From Gautieria morchelliformis (Eukaryota; Basidiomycota; Agaricomycetes; Gomphales; Gomphaceae): DNA of 64,000 bases. Under the pieces are notes generated by a model, which was given only the letters and a program-made list of their open reading frames with translations, did no database searches and was not told the origin of the DNA. Each line of letters starts with the position of its first letter. Within the stretch, counting starts at the first letter, position 1. Below, in pieces: positions 11,225-22,649 of this stretch. The position numbers and the translations under genes are program-made. The stretch lies in contig WHVA01000332.1 of the NCBI GenBank assembly GCA_015179125.1, positions 1 through 64,000 on the forward strand, written 5' to 3'.

Positions 11225-12081
11225 GTGAGTTTGATGCTACTGAAACTGCCTTTTTTTATGTTTGTTATTTATAATTTCGCTTTTTTGGCCTTTTTTAGGG
11301 ACTTTTCAAGTGATATTTGTCCTGTCACTGCTGCACCTGCTATCTGGCTGTTTCTGGTGAGTGCTATGCTATTGTACCTGCCTTTTCTTGATGCTTATTA
11401 TGTTCTTTTTTGCTATAATTTCGCTTTTTTGGCTTTTTTTAGGCACTGTTCAAGTGACATTTGTCCTGTCACTGCTGCACCTGCTACCTGGCTATTTCTG
11501 GTGAGTGTTATGGTATTGTATCTGCCTTTTCTTGATGCTTATTATGTTCTTTTTGCTATAATTTCGCTTTTTTGGCTTTTTTAGGCACTGCTCAAGTGAT
11601 ATTTGTCCTGTCACTGCTGCACCTGCTATCTGGCTGTTTCTGGTGAGTGCTATGCTATTGTACCTGCCTTTTCTTGATGCTTATTATGTTCTTTTTTGCT
11701 ATAATTTCGCTTTTTTGGCTTTTTTTAGGCACTGCTCAAGTGATATTTGTCCTGTCACTGCTGCACCTGCTATCTGGCTGTTTCTGGTGAGTGCTATGCT
11801 ATTGTACCTGCCTTTTCTTGAGGCTTATTATCTTCTTATTTGCCATAATTTCGCTTTTTTGGCTTTTTTTAGGCACTTTTCAAGTGACATTCTTTCTGTC
11901 ACTGCTACACTTGCTACCTGGCTGTTTCTGGTGAGTGTTATGCTATTGTATCTGCCTTTTATTGATGCTTATTATGTTGTTATTTGCTATAACTTTGCTT
12001 TTTTGGCATTTTGTAGGCACTTTTCAAGTGCATTTGTCCTGTCACTACTGCATACCCTACCTGGGTATTATCCCCTTTCTG
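11225..12081 (+). repeat. Tandem exon-intron cassettes in Helitron 2 leader
   Basis: Units of 142-144 bp each read GTGAGT...TTTTTTTAG then a 58-nt block (e.g. 11299-11356, 11443-11500, 11585-11642, 11729-11786, 11873-11930) ending TTTCTG before the next GTGAGT. The 58-nt blocks are flanked by consensus 5' and 3' splice sites with a strong polypyrimidine tract, so each unit looks like one intron plus one exon. The series continues with a 65-nt exon (12017-12081), an exon 12115-12202 and a final acceptor at 12259. Whether the exons are used is not shown. 58 is not a multiple of three, so this is more likely an untranslated leader than coding sequence. Confidence 0.7.
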
Positions 12082-12242
12082 GTAAGTTTTTGTAACTGTA
12101 TCTGCTGTTTGCAGTATTTATATTAGGATCAGTGGCTTTGCAATCCGTCTGAGATACTCACACAGCCTGTTTTCCCTGAGTTTGCCTTATTCTGCTTGCG
12201 ATGTAAGTCTGATATTGATATCTTTATTCTCTCTCTACTCTT

Positions 12243-15200
12243 ATGCCTGCATTTCTCAGGGATCCATCTACCCCAGAGAGCATCCATCGGCAGGTGCGTC
12301 AAAGTGCGAGGGAGGGGCAGGAGGTAATGACACCACCCAGTCATCGGAGAGCGCGTCGGAGAGTGCATATTGGAGCTCAGAACCAGCCACCCCCTCCACC
12401 ACCGCCTTTTGCCATCCCTCACCCTCCTTCTAGGAGCAGTGCAGCCGATCCTTTTCAACAACCTGTGGCAGGGCCATCACATCCACCAATGCCTGCAGGG
12501 CCATCACTTGCTCCTGATCCCAGTCCTACAGAGCAGGTGGCAGCCCTTCGTTCTCAGTTAGCAGTTATCACACCATGGCAGCCCCTGAGAGGACATAGGC
12601 CAGACCCTGTACAGCCAGCTCCATTGCACCCTCCTACGCTTGCGGGGCCATCATATCCACCTGATCCCAGTCCTGGAGAGCAGGTGGCAGCCCTTCGTGC
12701 ACAGTTAGCAGCTATCCCATGATTACAGCCCCTCAGAAGAAATAGGCCTGACGCTGGACAGCCAGCTCCTGTAGCAGGTTCTGCAGCAATTGCTCAGTTG
12801 CGTGCTCAGGCGGCTGGAATTGGACAACCTGTAGTAGGCTCTACAGCGGTGGCAGATTTGCGTGCTCATGCTGCTGGGTTACAGCCTATCCCAGCACAGC
12901 CCTTGGGAAGACACAGGCAGGCACCTTTACAACCAGCTCCTAGACCTCCTGTAGTAGGTTCTGCAGCAATTGCTCAGTTGCGTGCTCAGGCGGCTGGAAT
13001 TGGACATTTGGCAGTAGGCTCTACAGCGGTGGCAGATTTGGATGCTCACCCTGCTGGTATACAGCCTATCCCAGCACAGCCCTTGGGAAGACCCAGGCAG
13101 GCACCTTTACAACCAGCTCCTAGACCTCCTGTAGTAGGTTCTGCAGCGGTCGCAGCATTGCGGGCTCAGGCTAATGCAGTAAGACCAATGCCTCGGCTAC
13201 TCCCTGCACTTCTGCGGCCTCTTCAGCAACTGCCTGCACCTCCTCAGCCTCCTCAGCCACTCCCTGCTCCTCCTCAGCCTCCTCAGCCACTCCCTGCACA
13301 GCCTCTTCAGCCACTCCCTGCACCTCCTCGGCCTCCTCAGCCACTCCCTGTACCTCGGCAGCGTCCTCAGCGACCTCCTCCTCCTGTTCCACTTGGTCGC
13401 TCTAGAATAATTGAGGCAGATGTGCAGCGTCATGATCTGGGTCCCATGGTTATTCCCTGCCCTGACTGTGGAGCATTACACTGGATGGCAGAACGCCTGC
13501 AGAGATCCTCAAATCGGCGGCCCAGATTTGGTGATTGCTGTATGGAAGGAAAGGTGCAGCTTCCAGAGCTGCCAGTGCTCCCTCAGCCATTGAGACGGCT
13601 CTTAGAGGGCCAGGACCCTGAGGCCAAACAGTTTCGCAAGAACATCAGGCAGTACAATGCTGCATTTGCATTCACTTCCTTGGGAGCCGACTTTGATCTA
13701 GATTTGCTTTGGGATGGTCGTGGTCCATATGTCCTCAAGCTGCAGGGCGAACTGTATCATATTCATGGCTCTCTCATCCCTAACCCTGGGAGGCGGATAC
13801 AGTATGCCCAACTTTATATATATGATCCAGCATTGGCTTTGGCACAGAGGAACACGCGTAACCCAGGTCTGTCTCCAACTATCATGGGAGACTTGCAGGA
13901 AATGCTCCTCTTATGCAATCCTCATGTTCCCATATATAGACAAGCGGCTGAGAGGCTCAGAGCTCAGGGACAGAATGGTGAGATCCGGGCTAGGCTCACA
14001 TACAGGGAACACAGGGATCCTAGGAGGTATAATATCCCTACTGCGGATGAGATTGCGGTGGTTCTTCCTGGAGATGGCATCAACCCTGAACCTAGGGATG
14101 TTATTGTCCAGCTCAAAGGTGGACACTTTCGAAGGGTATCGGATATGAATCCAAACTATGCCTCTCTTCACTATGTCTTGCTCTTTCCCAGGGGAGAGTT
14201 GGGGTGGCAACCTGGTATTCGCTATCGCCAATTACCAGGCGGGCGTGAGCGAAGTGGGCGTGTCACCCAAATTCAGTTCCATTCCTATCGTCTCTTCCAG
14301 AGAACAGAAGAACCTACAACACTCCTGCACGCTGGCAAATTATTCCAGCAGTACATTGTAGACTCTGGGCTGCTGCAGAGCAAAGCAGGCTGTGGTGGAT
14401 CAGGACAAATCAACACACTCTCCGTGCTGAGATGTATAACCAGATGATGGATGCCTTTCATCGCAATGACAATGACAGAGATCCAAACAACTTGGGCTCA
14501 AGATCCATTCTGCCTGCCACATTTCAGGGGGGGACACGGGACATGCAGCAAAACCTGCAGAACTCTCTGGCCATTTCAAGGAAGTATGGTGTGGCTGATC
14601 TCTTTATTACCATGACTGCCAATCCCAACTGGCAGGAGGTATTGGATGTGTTGTTGCCTGGACAAACTCCTCAGGACAGGCCTGACCTGGTGTCGCGGGT
14701 GTTCCAGCTCAAAAAGAAATACCTCATTGACTTGATCGTCAAGGAAAAGATTTTTGGGGAAACCGTCGCTTGCGTCCACACCATTGAATTCCAGAAAAGG
14801 GGACTCCCACACATGCATATTCTTATCTGGTTTGAAAGAGATTCCAAGATCAGACATTCACATGAGGTGGATTCAATGATTTCGGCAGAGTTCCCTGATC
14901 CAGAGACACATCCTGTCCTCTACCGGTTGGTCTGTGAGCTGATGACACATGGTCCCTGTGGACAAATGAAACCAAACATACCCTGCATGGAAAATGGCAA
15001 GTGCAAGAAAAACTTCCCAAAGCCATTCTGTGAGGAAACCAGTCTGAATGAGGATGGATATCCAAAATATCGTTGTCGCAATGATGGAAGCCTGCACAAT
15101 GTCAGAGGTGACATGCTGGACAACAGATGGGTTGTGCCATACTCTGCTCTGCTCTTGCTCAAATTCTGGTGTCACATCAACCCTGAACTCACCATCAATG

Positions 15201-17560
15201 TGAGGTGTATCAAGTATATCCACAAGTATCTCTACAAGGGCCATGATCGGACCACCATGGAGTTTGGTCGCACCCAGGATGAAATTAAGCAGTACCTGGA
15301 CGCTCGCTATGTCAGTGCTCATGAGGCCTGTTGGAGGTTGCTGGAGCGGGAAATCCACACCCAGGTGCCTGCAGTCATGGCACTGCCAGTCCATGAAAAG
15401 GACCATCACACAATCATCTTTGATCCCAACCAGGATGTGGACAACATCCTGGAAAGGGCTGAGGCAAAAAAGACACCGCTCATGGCTTACTTTGAGGCCA
15501 ATGATATCTACCCTGAAGCACGTGATCTGCTCTATGTGGAGTTTCCTGAGCATTTTACCTGGCACTCACAGGAAAAGGTATGGACACCACGCCAAGGAGG
15601 TTATAGCATCGGTCACCTTCACTTTGCAAACCCTAGATCAGGAGAGAGATTTTTTGTGCGCACTCTCCTCACAGTGGTCAAGGGGGCTAGATCCTTTGAG
15701 GAGCTTAGGTCGGTGGATGGCATACAATATGCTACTTACAAGGAGGCCTGTCGTGCAAGGGGACTTCTGGATGATGATCAGGAGTTGAGGTTGTGTCTCC
15801 AGGAAGCCAGTGGCATGAAAACAGGTGCTCAGCTCAGACATCTCTTTGCCACCATCCTTGGCCATTGCAATCCATCGGGTCCTGGCAGACTATGGGATGG
15901 CTTCAGGGAGCACATATGTGATGATCTCAGACATCAGCTCCAAATCAGACATGGTATGCAGGATCCACAGGATGATCAGGTTTATGATTTTGGCCTCTTT
16001 CTCTTGGAAAAAATCCTCCAGCAGGGTGGAGTGTCCTTGAGCAGCTTTGATGATATGCCTCGGGTGGCAGGCGAGTGGGAGGCCCGCATTGGAAACAGGT
16101 TCATAGCTGAGCAGAGGGACTATGACCCTGTTGAAGAGAGGGAAAAGGCTGATGAGGAGGTTCCCAAGCTGAATGAGGGGCAAAGGTCTGCGCATGATCA
16201 GATATTACGGTCGGCACTGACCAGAGATGCTCATGGGAAACCTGATGGACAAATGTTTTTTGTCACTGGCTCAGGTGGCGCCGGGAAATCATTCACATGG
16301 AACACTCTAATCCACTCCTGTAGAGCGGAGAGCCTCATTGTGATTGCAGTAGCCTCATCTGCAATGGCTGCACTTATCCTCACTAAGGGTACAACCTCTC
16401 ATAGCATGCTTGGAATTCCCATTCCTGTCCATGAGCGCTCTTTCTCCTCCATCAAAAAGAACTCTGACAAGGCTGACATGCTGAGACAGGCCAGTCTCCT
16501 CATCTGGGATGAGGCTGCAATGCAGCATCGCCATGCCATAGAGGCCATTGACAGGACACTGAGGGATTTCCTTGACCAGCCTGATAGACCCTTTGGTGGC
16601 ATCACAGTCGCCTTTGGAGGTGACTTTCAGCAGACTCTGCCAATTGTCCCTAAAGGCTCCAAGGAGGATATTGTGGGAGCTACCCTTCAGAAGTCATATC
16701 TGTGGCCAAAGATCAATGTCCTCCATCTGACAGAGAACATGCGGGTGAGAAATGACCCTGACAGAGCCAGGTTTGCAGAATGGCTGCAGAATGTGGGCCA
16801 GGGAAAGGATCTCCCACTAGATCATACGTTCTCACTGCCTCCTCACATGGTTTTTGGCCTTGGAATTGAAGATCTGATCCAGGAAATATACCCTGGCATT
16901 GGCAATCATGTCCCTGCCCAGGACAATTACTTTTTGGAGCCTGCCATCCTCTGTGCCAGAAACACTGAGGTCAATGAGATCAATTCCATGGTGTTTAGGG
17001 AGTTTCCAGGTGATGCTCAGGTCTTGCACTGCGCAAATTCCATTGAAGAATCCGATGATGCAGATCGGTATCCTGTGGAGTATCTGAATTCCATAGAGAT
17101 GGGCTGTCTTCCTCCTGCTCGCTTGGAAGTCAAGCCTGGAGTGCCTCTGATGCTGTTGCGCAATTTGGATCAGAAGCAAGGACTATGCAATGGCACAAGG
17201 TTGCGGTTGGTGAGGATAAGCATTAGAGTGTTGGAGGTCAGGATCATCTCAGGCCCATGTGCAGGCAATATTGCTTTCATCCCCAGGATCATCATTAAGC
17301 CATCAGAGGGAGAGTTGCCATTTGTGCTGCAAAGGAGGCAGTTTCCAGTGCGTTTGGCATTTGCAATGACTATCAACAAGTCTCAGGGACAGTCTTTGGG
17401 TACGGTTGGGCTGGACCTGAGATATCCAGTGTTTGGACATGGTCAGTTGTATGTTGGTGTATCAAGAGGGACCAACTGGAACAGAGTGAAGGTCTTGCTT
17501 GAGGAGGGTTTGGACACAACCAACATTGTATATAAAGATGTATTACTTAGAGCTCCTTGA
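12243..17560 (+). pseudogene. Helitron 2 Rep-helicase, nearly intact
   Basis: About 1770 codons in two frames. A Pro/Gln/Ala-rich N-terminal part (12243-13400, with an internal repeat AQLRAQAAGIG) is interrupted by TGA at 12720-12722, where the neighbouring repeat has TGG. The Helitron_like_N region follows (HSYRLFQRTEE, KLFQQYIVDS). One base is missing at about 14362, since DS-W should continue as WAAAEQSRL in the next frame. The remaining 1042 codons hold the HUH motif (H127-M-H129, 14810-14818), Rep tyrosines Y262/Y266, helicase Walker A GSGGAGKS (613-620), Walker B D693-E694, and C-terminal MTINKSQGQS and GVSRGTNW. The ATG at 12243 lies inside a possible leader intron (12203-12259), so the true start may be further in. 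Both lesions are single events. Confidence 0.88.
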
Positions 17561-17733
17561 TTTTTTTATATCCACTTCTCTTGATATGATTTATGTGTGT
17601 TACTTCATTGTACTTGATGCAAATTGATTACTTTGATTTTCCCCAATGTACTTGACCTTACCGATATGTTAGACTTACTGTTGTGTTAGACTTACTGATG
17701 CGTTTGACCTTACCGAGGCGTTTGACCTACACC

Positions 17734-17761
17734 CCCGCGCGAAGCGCGGGTACCCACCTAG
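17734..17761 (+). repeat. Helitron 2 3' terminus: hairpin plus CTAG
   Basis: CCCGCGC-GAA-GCGCGGG hairpin (17734-17750), TACCCAC spacer, CTAG, then host T at 17762. Confidence 0.9.
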
Positions 17762-17762
17762 T

Positions 17763-19206
17763 TGTCAACTAGAGTGAGTACACTGTCGACATCTTTGTTG
17801 ATTTCATGACGATTGTCCTTTGCCACACTCTGGGCAAGTTTACGCTGGGCATATGAGAGGACAGGTGCTTTTCTTGGCATTGGAAGGTAAGGCTTGAGAG
17901 TCGGACTGTACAAAGCTAGATGTGATCGGTGAAAAACCCATGAACATGCTTAGATAAGCATTCCGTCACACAGATTTGTGAAAATAGTCAAGAAAGAATA
18001 TATTGAAGACCATGAAAGAAATTTAGCATCTACATATCTTGGGCAACACATTGTAAGGCACTTGTGGCTAATAGCTGGGCCAAAGGCAGTGTGACACCAC
18101 CCTTCTCATGAATCTCAGTGGCCAGCTGTGAGGGCGCGACTGAACGTGCGAGGCTAATAAGCCACTCAGCCCAGACATGGGGTTCGCAGGGTTGGTTGAA
18201 TTTGATGCCAGCAACAAGATCCAGGAGAGTCCCTGGTATTTTCGATATATTGTGTGAGCCCTTATTGACTGTGAGGGCATGATTCTGGTCAGCAATGGCT
18301 AAGGACTTGGCCAACCATTCATCAAATTGCTCATCGACAATTGGTCCCTGGGAAGAGACCGTGGGAGAGCCAGGGAGATTATGAGAACCCAGAGGAGAAG
18401 TGAGGGACTGTGCAAGGGTGGGGGTGACGGATGAGAGTTTGGGTTGTCTTTCAGACACATGGGCCTGTCTCTGTGAGCTCTTGCCTGGGGCCAGGCCACA
18501 GGTGATGCCATCGCTGGGGATGGCCTCCACATGACCTGAGAAGCTGTGTTATGATCACAATGAATGATAACAGGATAGAGATGCTTGCTTTTAGACAGAT
18601 AACCATTCTCCCTTGCACGTTTCTCCCAGTTGCGGGTCCAGGGCACAGAAACATCCCTGACGAACGCTTCCACCACTTGCATGACAGCATCCTTGTTTGT
18701 ACTCAAGTTATCACTTGCAATAAAGAGGGTCTTGCGCTGGAAGAGGTAGTCGGCAAGGGCCTTGCTGGGAATGTTGGGGTCCCGTTCAGGATGAGTAGAA
18801 ATAAAGAGGGAGGCGCATCCCATGAGCATCCCATAAACAGTAACCTGTAGTTGGTTAAAGGCACAGGTAAGCATTAATGTTCCAGCCAAGATCATGGCTG
18901 ATGACTTACCAGGTCATTGATGTCCTGTAGCAACACTCGGCGAATGTGCTTGCGATCAGACATACCAAAGACCCACCCTCTGGGTAGGTTTGGGATTGAA
19001 AGAGGGTCCCATTGCACTGATCCTCTACCAAATGCCCTCAGCCTTCTCTCCAGGGCTCGACTGGTGTCATCAGGTGCCTGGCCCTGCTGGGTTTGCTCTT
19101 GCTCCCATTCTGCAAGCCTTTTGGGGTGAAGCGATTCGATGGGATGTACAGGTGGGCCAAGTGCTGGGATGTCAGGAGAAGGGAGATGGTCATGACCTAA
19201 AATCAT
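17763..19206 (-). pseudogene. Second KDZ gene, N-terminal exons
   Basis: Minus-strand coding segments with plausible introns. About 19206-18905 contains HPKRLAEWEQEQTQQGQAP and SIPNLPRGWVFGMSDRKH. About 18850-18545 contains VYGMLMGCASLFISTHPERD and LADYLFQRKTLFIASDNLS. About 18530-18030 contains EPHVWAEWLISLARSVAPS. A last segment down to 17763 (RKLAQSVAKDNRHEINKDVD) resembles the basic/coiled stretch that precedes the HGV..NWP region in related TE proteins. The frame runs straight into the Helitron 2 3' end. No catalytic motif was recognised, and exon joins are only partly resolved. Confidence 0.55.
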
Positions 19207-19427
19207 TTTATAACCTTAGGTGTCTGAGCTGGGACCAGATGAGCCGTGAAATTGGGTATGATCACCTGAAGGTGGAGTGCGATGGCAAGAACAGGGTAGG
19301 TGTGACATGTGGTCACAGCTAAATGACTGTAGCAGTACTTAATGTATGCATGCGATTGTGGCTCTCTCTATGCAAAAGATACAATCAATTATCACTGAAA
19401 TGAAGCCCTGGACATAGTCCAGGGCTT
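19207..19427. other. Spacer between KDZ genes
   Basis: No coding signature. Probably the 5' flank of the second KDZ gene and the 3' flank of the transposase gene. Confidence 0.35.
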
Positions 19428-19900
19428 CTAAGAATCATTTGAAGCAAGCCTAACCATTCCCTCAAATATTCTATCCACTCCTTCATCCTCAGACTCCTTC
19501 ATCCTCAGCTTCGTCGTTGCTGTCCAATGTCTCAACCATGTCACTCCTTTCTGTGTTGGGAGGTCCATCTTGTGACATAGAAACTTGACCCAATGAACCT
19601 GGTTCATCATCCATCGGGGCTCCACAAGTGACATGGTTGGGTTGGGCCCGCCGACCAATGGTGGACTCACCAGTATATCCATCAAGCTTGTAGATCATGC
19701 ACAAGGTCATCTGTAGTTTATCGTTGACAAGTTTACGCCTGTCCCTAAATTCTTGAAGTGCACCCGCCAGAAGGGGCTGTGTCCCTGCAAAATGAAGTGT
19801 AGCATTGTCAAGTGCCTTGTTCTCATCTTCGATCCAGGTGGCTACTCTCTTGACCTCTGGTAAATTGACGTTGGTCGTTGACCGATACCTAAAAGACGTG
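19428..19900 (-). pseudogene. Presumed C-terminal exon of KDZ transposase
   Basis: After a good 3' splice site (CGTCTTTTAG on the minus strand), an open frame reads EVKRVATWIEDENKALDNAT and DRRKLVNDKLQMTLCMIYKL, then an acidic tail ending DSNDEAEDEGV. Position and strand suggest it is the tail of the KDZ transposase beyond the LINE/gypsy insertion. The family assignment of this segment alone is uncertain. Confidence 0.45.
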
Positions 19901-19934
19901 TAAGGTGACGATAAATATCACTCGTTGTCAGCGC

Positions 19935-20215
19935 ACGATAGTGGGGTGGTATATGCGCTAACATCCGGCATGTAGTGTGCCAGATACTGTACCAGCCCGA
20001 GGAAACGCTGGACATCGCTGAACATCCGTGGCCTGCACCACTCGCAGATGCATTGCATCTTGTCCTCGCCGGCATGTACCCCTCGGCCATGGATCATATG
20101 GCCAAGACACTCCATTCAGATGGAGTAGAGGTTCACCTTTTTCTTGCTCAGAAAGAGGTGATTCTGTGGTCCAACACTCAGTCCATGCCTCGCAGGATTG
20201 GTTCTGGCGTCGTGC
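19935..20215 (-). mobile_element. Ty3/gypsy reverse-transcriptase fragment
   Basis: The minus-strand frame contains KKKVNLYSI, MECLGHMIHGRGVHAGEDKM and DVQRFLGLVQYLAHYMPDV, i.e. the RT thumb/connection region of a gypsy element of a different lineage from B and C. One stop codon is visible. No LTRs are nearby. Confidence 0.75.
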
Positions 20216-21215
20216 GATGGTCGTCAAATTTGAGGGTTGCCACCCGTCCTTCGACTTTTCATCTGATCCACTCTGTGTATTCCAGCGGTATTCCCCTGCA
20301 GCGCATGTTGTGTGTCAGCTGACTTAGGATGATACTGGGGAAAGCCCCCTTTATGTCCAGAAATAGCGCTCCCATTACTTTCCCTTTCCGCCATGTGTTC
20401 TTCGCCTTAGTTATGAATCTCCGCCATTTTGGTCAAGTCTTCTGCTATACAGGCCGATAGGACTTTGCCTAATGTGTCTAGTAGGGCTATCGGGTGGTAT
20501 GCTCCTGGAAGCGTATAGTCAGCTTTTCCTGGCTTTCTTAGAACTAAAACTTCTGAATCCCTCCATAGGGCTGGGTAGACTTGTAGCTCGAACGTGGCTC
20601 TGAATAGGAGCCTGATAAGCGGCATCAGTGTGTGCATGCATTGTATGATCACCACGTTCGGCACGCCGTTCGGCCCTGGAGCTTTGAAGGGGTTCAGCCG
20701 TTTGATGGCTCTCTGGATCTGCTCATCTGTCAATGGCTGGTAGCTGAACGCCGGGGGTGGGTACTCATAGTCCGGTGGGAACTGGGTGTCGCTAACGTGC
20801 GGAGCTGGGTAGAAAGACTCTAGGAGCATTCGAGTCTTCTCTTCATTGGTGGTGGCCTTCCAGGTCGACCCATCTTCGCGTTTGGTGGTAAGCGTTGGTA
20901 TCCTTGCCTTTCCGCCATCCCCTGACTCCCCTGTGGCGAAACGGTTCGCTGTCCAGATGGTGTTCTTATCCACCGTTGCCAAGAATGCCTCCCAGTGCTC
21001 TAGCTTTGACTTTTCGATGGCGGCCGCGTACTGGTTTCTGGAAGTTTTGTACCTTTTGTGCACGGGGTCTGTTGCGTCACTGCGCCAGTCATGAGCTTGT
21101 CTGGCTAGCTTTCTGGTGTCTCTTCTCTTCATGGAGAGCTCTCTCGTCCACCAGCGTTTCATATACAGGGACGGCTTCGTCCTTGGGACCAGCTCTCCCA
21201 ATTGTTTTTCAACAA
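20216..21215 (-). mobile_element. Non-LTR (LINE) retrotransposon fragment
   Basis: The minus-strand frame to about 20407 starts at the RT-proximal region (RTKPSLYMKRWWTRELSMKR, LEHWEAFLATVDKNTIW). It continues into the RT domain (LNPFKAPGPNGVPN, VLVLRKPGKADYTLPGAYHP, IALLDTLGKVLSACIAEDL). Beyond a frameshift it continues with KVMGALFLDIKGAFPSI. Endonuclease, the YXDD box and the 3' end are missing. It joins abruptly to KDZ sequence on one side and gypsy sequence on the other. Confidence 0.8.
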
Positions 21216-22649
21216 CTTGCAGCTTTTGTTGGAGATACATTGTACTCTCCCAAGCGTCATGTGAAACTTGCTGCAAACACATCTTGTTTTTCAGCCCATG
21301 TGCATCCTGAGATAGCTTTTGAGAAGATTCCCAGAGCTGTCTAAAAGCAACAACATTATTACCACATTAACCATTTATGAGAGGTACTCACTAGGCCTCA
21401 TTATATTTCATCAACAGTTCTACATACTCTACCCCCAGAACATCGGCCTCTGGCCCTTGCTCCCTAGACCGAAGGTACTCACGCTCAGCATCAAGCCAGG
21501 TAGCAAAATGCAGGTCAGTAATCTGACATCCAGATGTAAGAGTCTGAATGCGTATTGGCATGTCATGTAGGAGTTCAAGGGCTTGCTTATAATTATTCAA
21601 CAAGAATATCCCTGGCACCAATGTTAATATTTTACATCACAAAAGCATTCACCTACCGAGGCTTTCATACTTATCTGCATCCCATTGCTGAAAATACATG
21701 TCAATGAGTTGCCTCCGGTGAACAGGGGTGGCATGGCGTGTTAATCGAGCCACAGCATTGGAGGCTGAAAATACACGTTCACATGTCTCCAGGTCTTCAA
21801 GGCCAAATCCCGAGGACATTAAGACATGGAAAGACAGCTGGCATGCACGGTTATGAGCATGTCCATGGAAAGCTGGAACAGCCATCCTCAGGGACTGCTT
21901 GCATGACTTTGGGCCGAGAGAGCTCCTCATGAGTGTTGTTGTGAAAGAGCATGCAATATCGTAGCCAAGGCCAAGGCATTCTGGGAACACTTTGAGCAGG
22001 CGGGAGACTGTAGCAAGTGGATACTTGGCCCTAAACTGGAATATAGTCAGACGATGAGAGCAATGATTGTAACTTACAGTTCACCACTGTGCTTCATGTC
22101 AAGGATGGTCCAGATCATGCCATGGCGACATACTGAAATGAAGACACCGGTCTCCTCAAAGGCATTATACATCCCTTTTAATGTATCCGCATTGGCAGCT
22201 CGCCAATGGTCAGCACATGTGGCATGACCTGTGTGACCATCTGTGGGATCACCTTCTTGTTCAGTCGCTTCCTATTATATCATTAGGATGAATCTTTATT
22301 AGGGGAGTTACATACCTGGGAATTTCCTTTCTTGACTTGGTGTTTGACCTCGTATTGGAACTGGTCCACATATTCAGAAGAGATGAAGTAATCACTATCC
22401 CATGTCATGAGCTCTGATTGTTGACCTTTTTTGATGAACCACTTAAGGCTGTTGTTCCCATCTACAGCACCAATGATTGAAGGATCCAGTAACCTCTCCC
22501 GAAAGCTGAGGAAATCAGCCGTGAAGGGTGGATAGCTGAGTCTATAATCACCTGATAATGACATGCTGGACATGAATGGAGAAGACGCCAGTTGGGGTGA
22601 TCACGGCCAAGGGCCTGTTTGATACAGGCATCAAGGGAGCGATGGATAG
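21216..22649 (-). pseudogene. KDZ transposase, catalytic part (C-terminal to element A insertion)
   Basis: From the element A target site downward, minus-strand exons read ALGRDHPNWRLLHSCPACSM, VDGNNSLKWFIKKGQQ and FPECLGLGYDIACSFTTTLM. They continue with VPAFHGHAHNRACQLSFHVL, GLEDLETCERVFSASNAVAR, HRRQLIDMYFQQWDADKYES and YLRSREQGPEADVLGVEYVE. These are the conserved KDZ blocks: the catalytic Asp in GYDIxCS, the HGHxHN..CQ metal/structural block and the Glu in LE..ER.FS.SN. The gene is cut at 22645-22649 by element A and near 21215 by LINE debris. Confidence 0.82.
22645..22649 (+). repeat. Target-site duplication GATAG (left) of LTR element A
   Basis: Identical to 30221-30225. It lies inside the KDZ transposase coding region and restores the reading frame when the element is removed. 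Confidence 0.92.

Larger units (their letters stand above)
10985..17761 (+). mobile_element. Helitron 2 (5' boundary approximate)
   Basis: The 3' end is exact: a perfect 7-bp hairpin, spacer and CTAG at 17758-17761, followed by T. The 5' end is unresolved. A TC followed by an AT-rich start (ACTAATAATATTAC) at 10985 is a candidate, but the preceding base is G rather than the expected A. It contains a leader with tandem exon-intron cassettes and a Rep-helicase gene with only two visible lesions. It is inserted inside the second KDZ gene. Confidence 0.8.
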
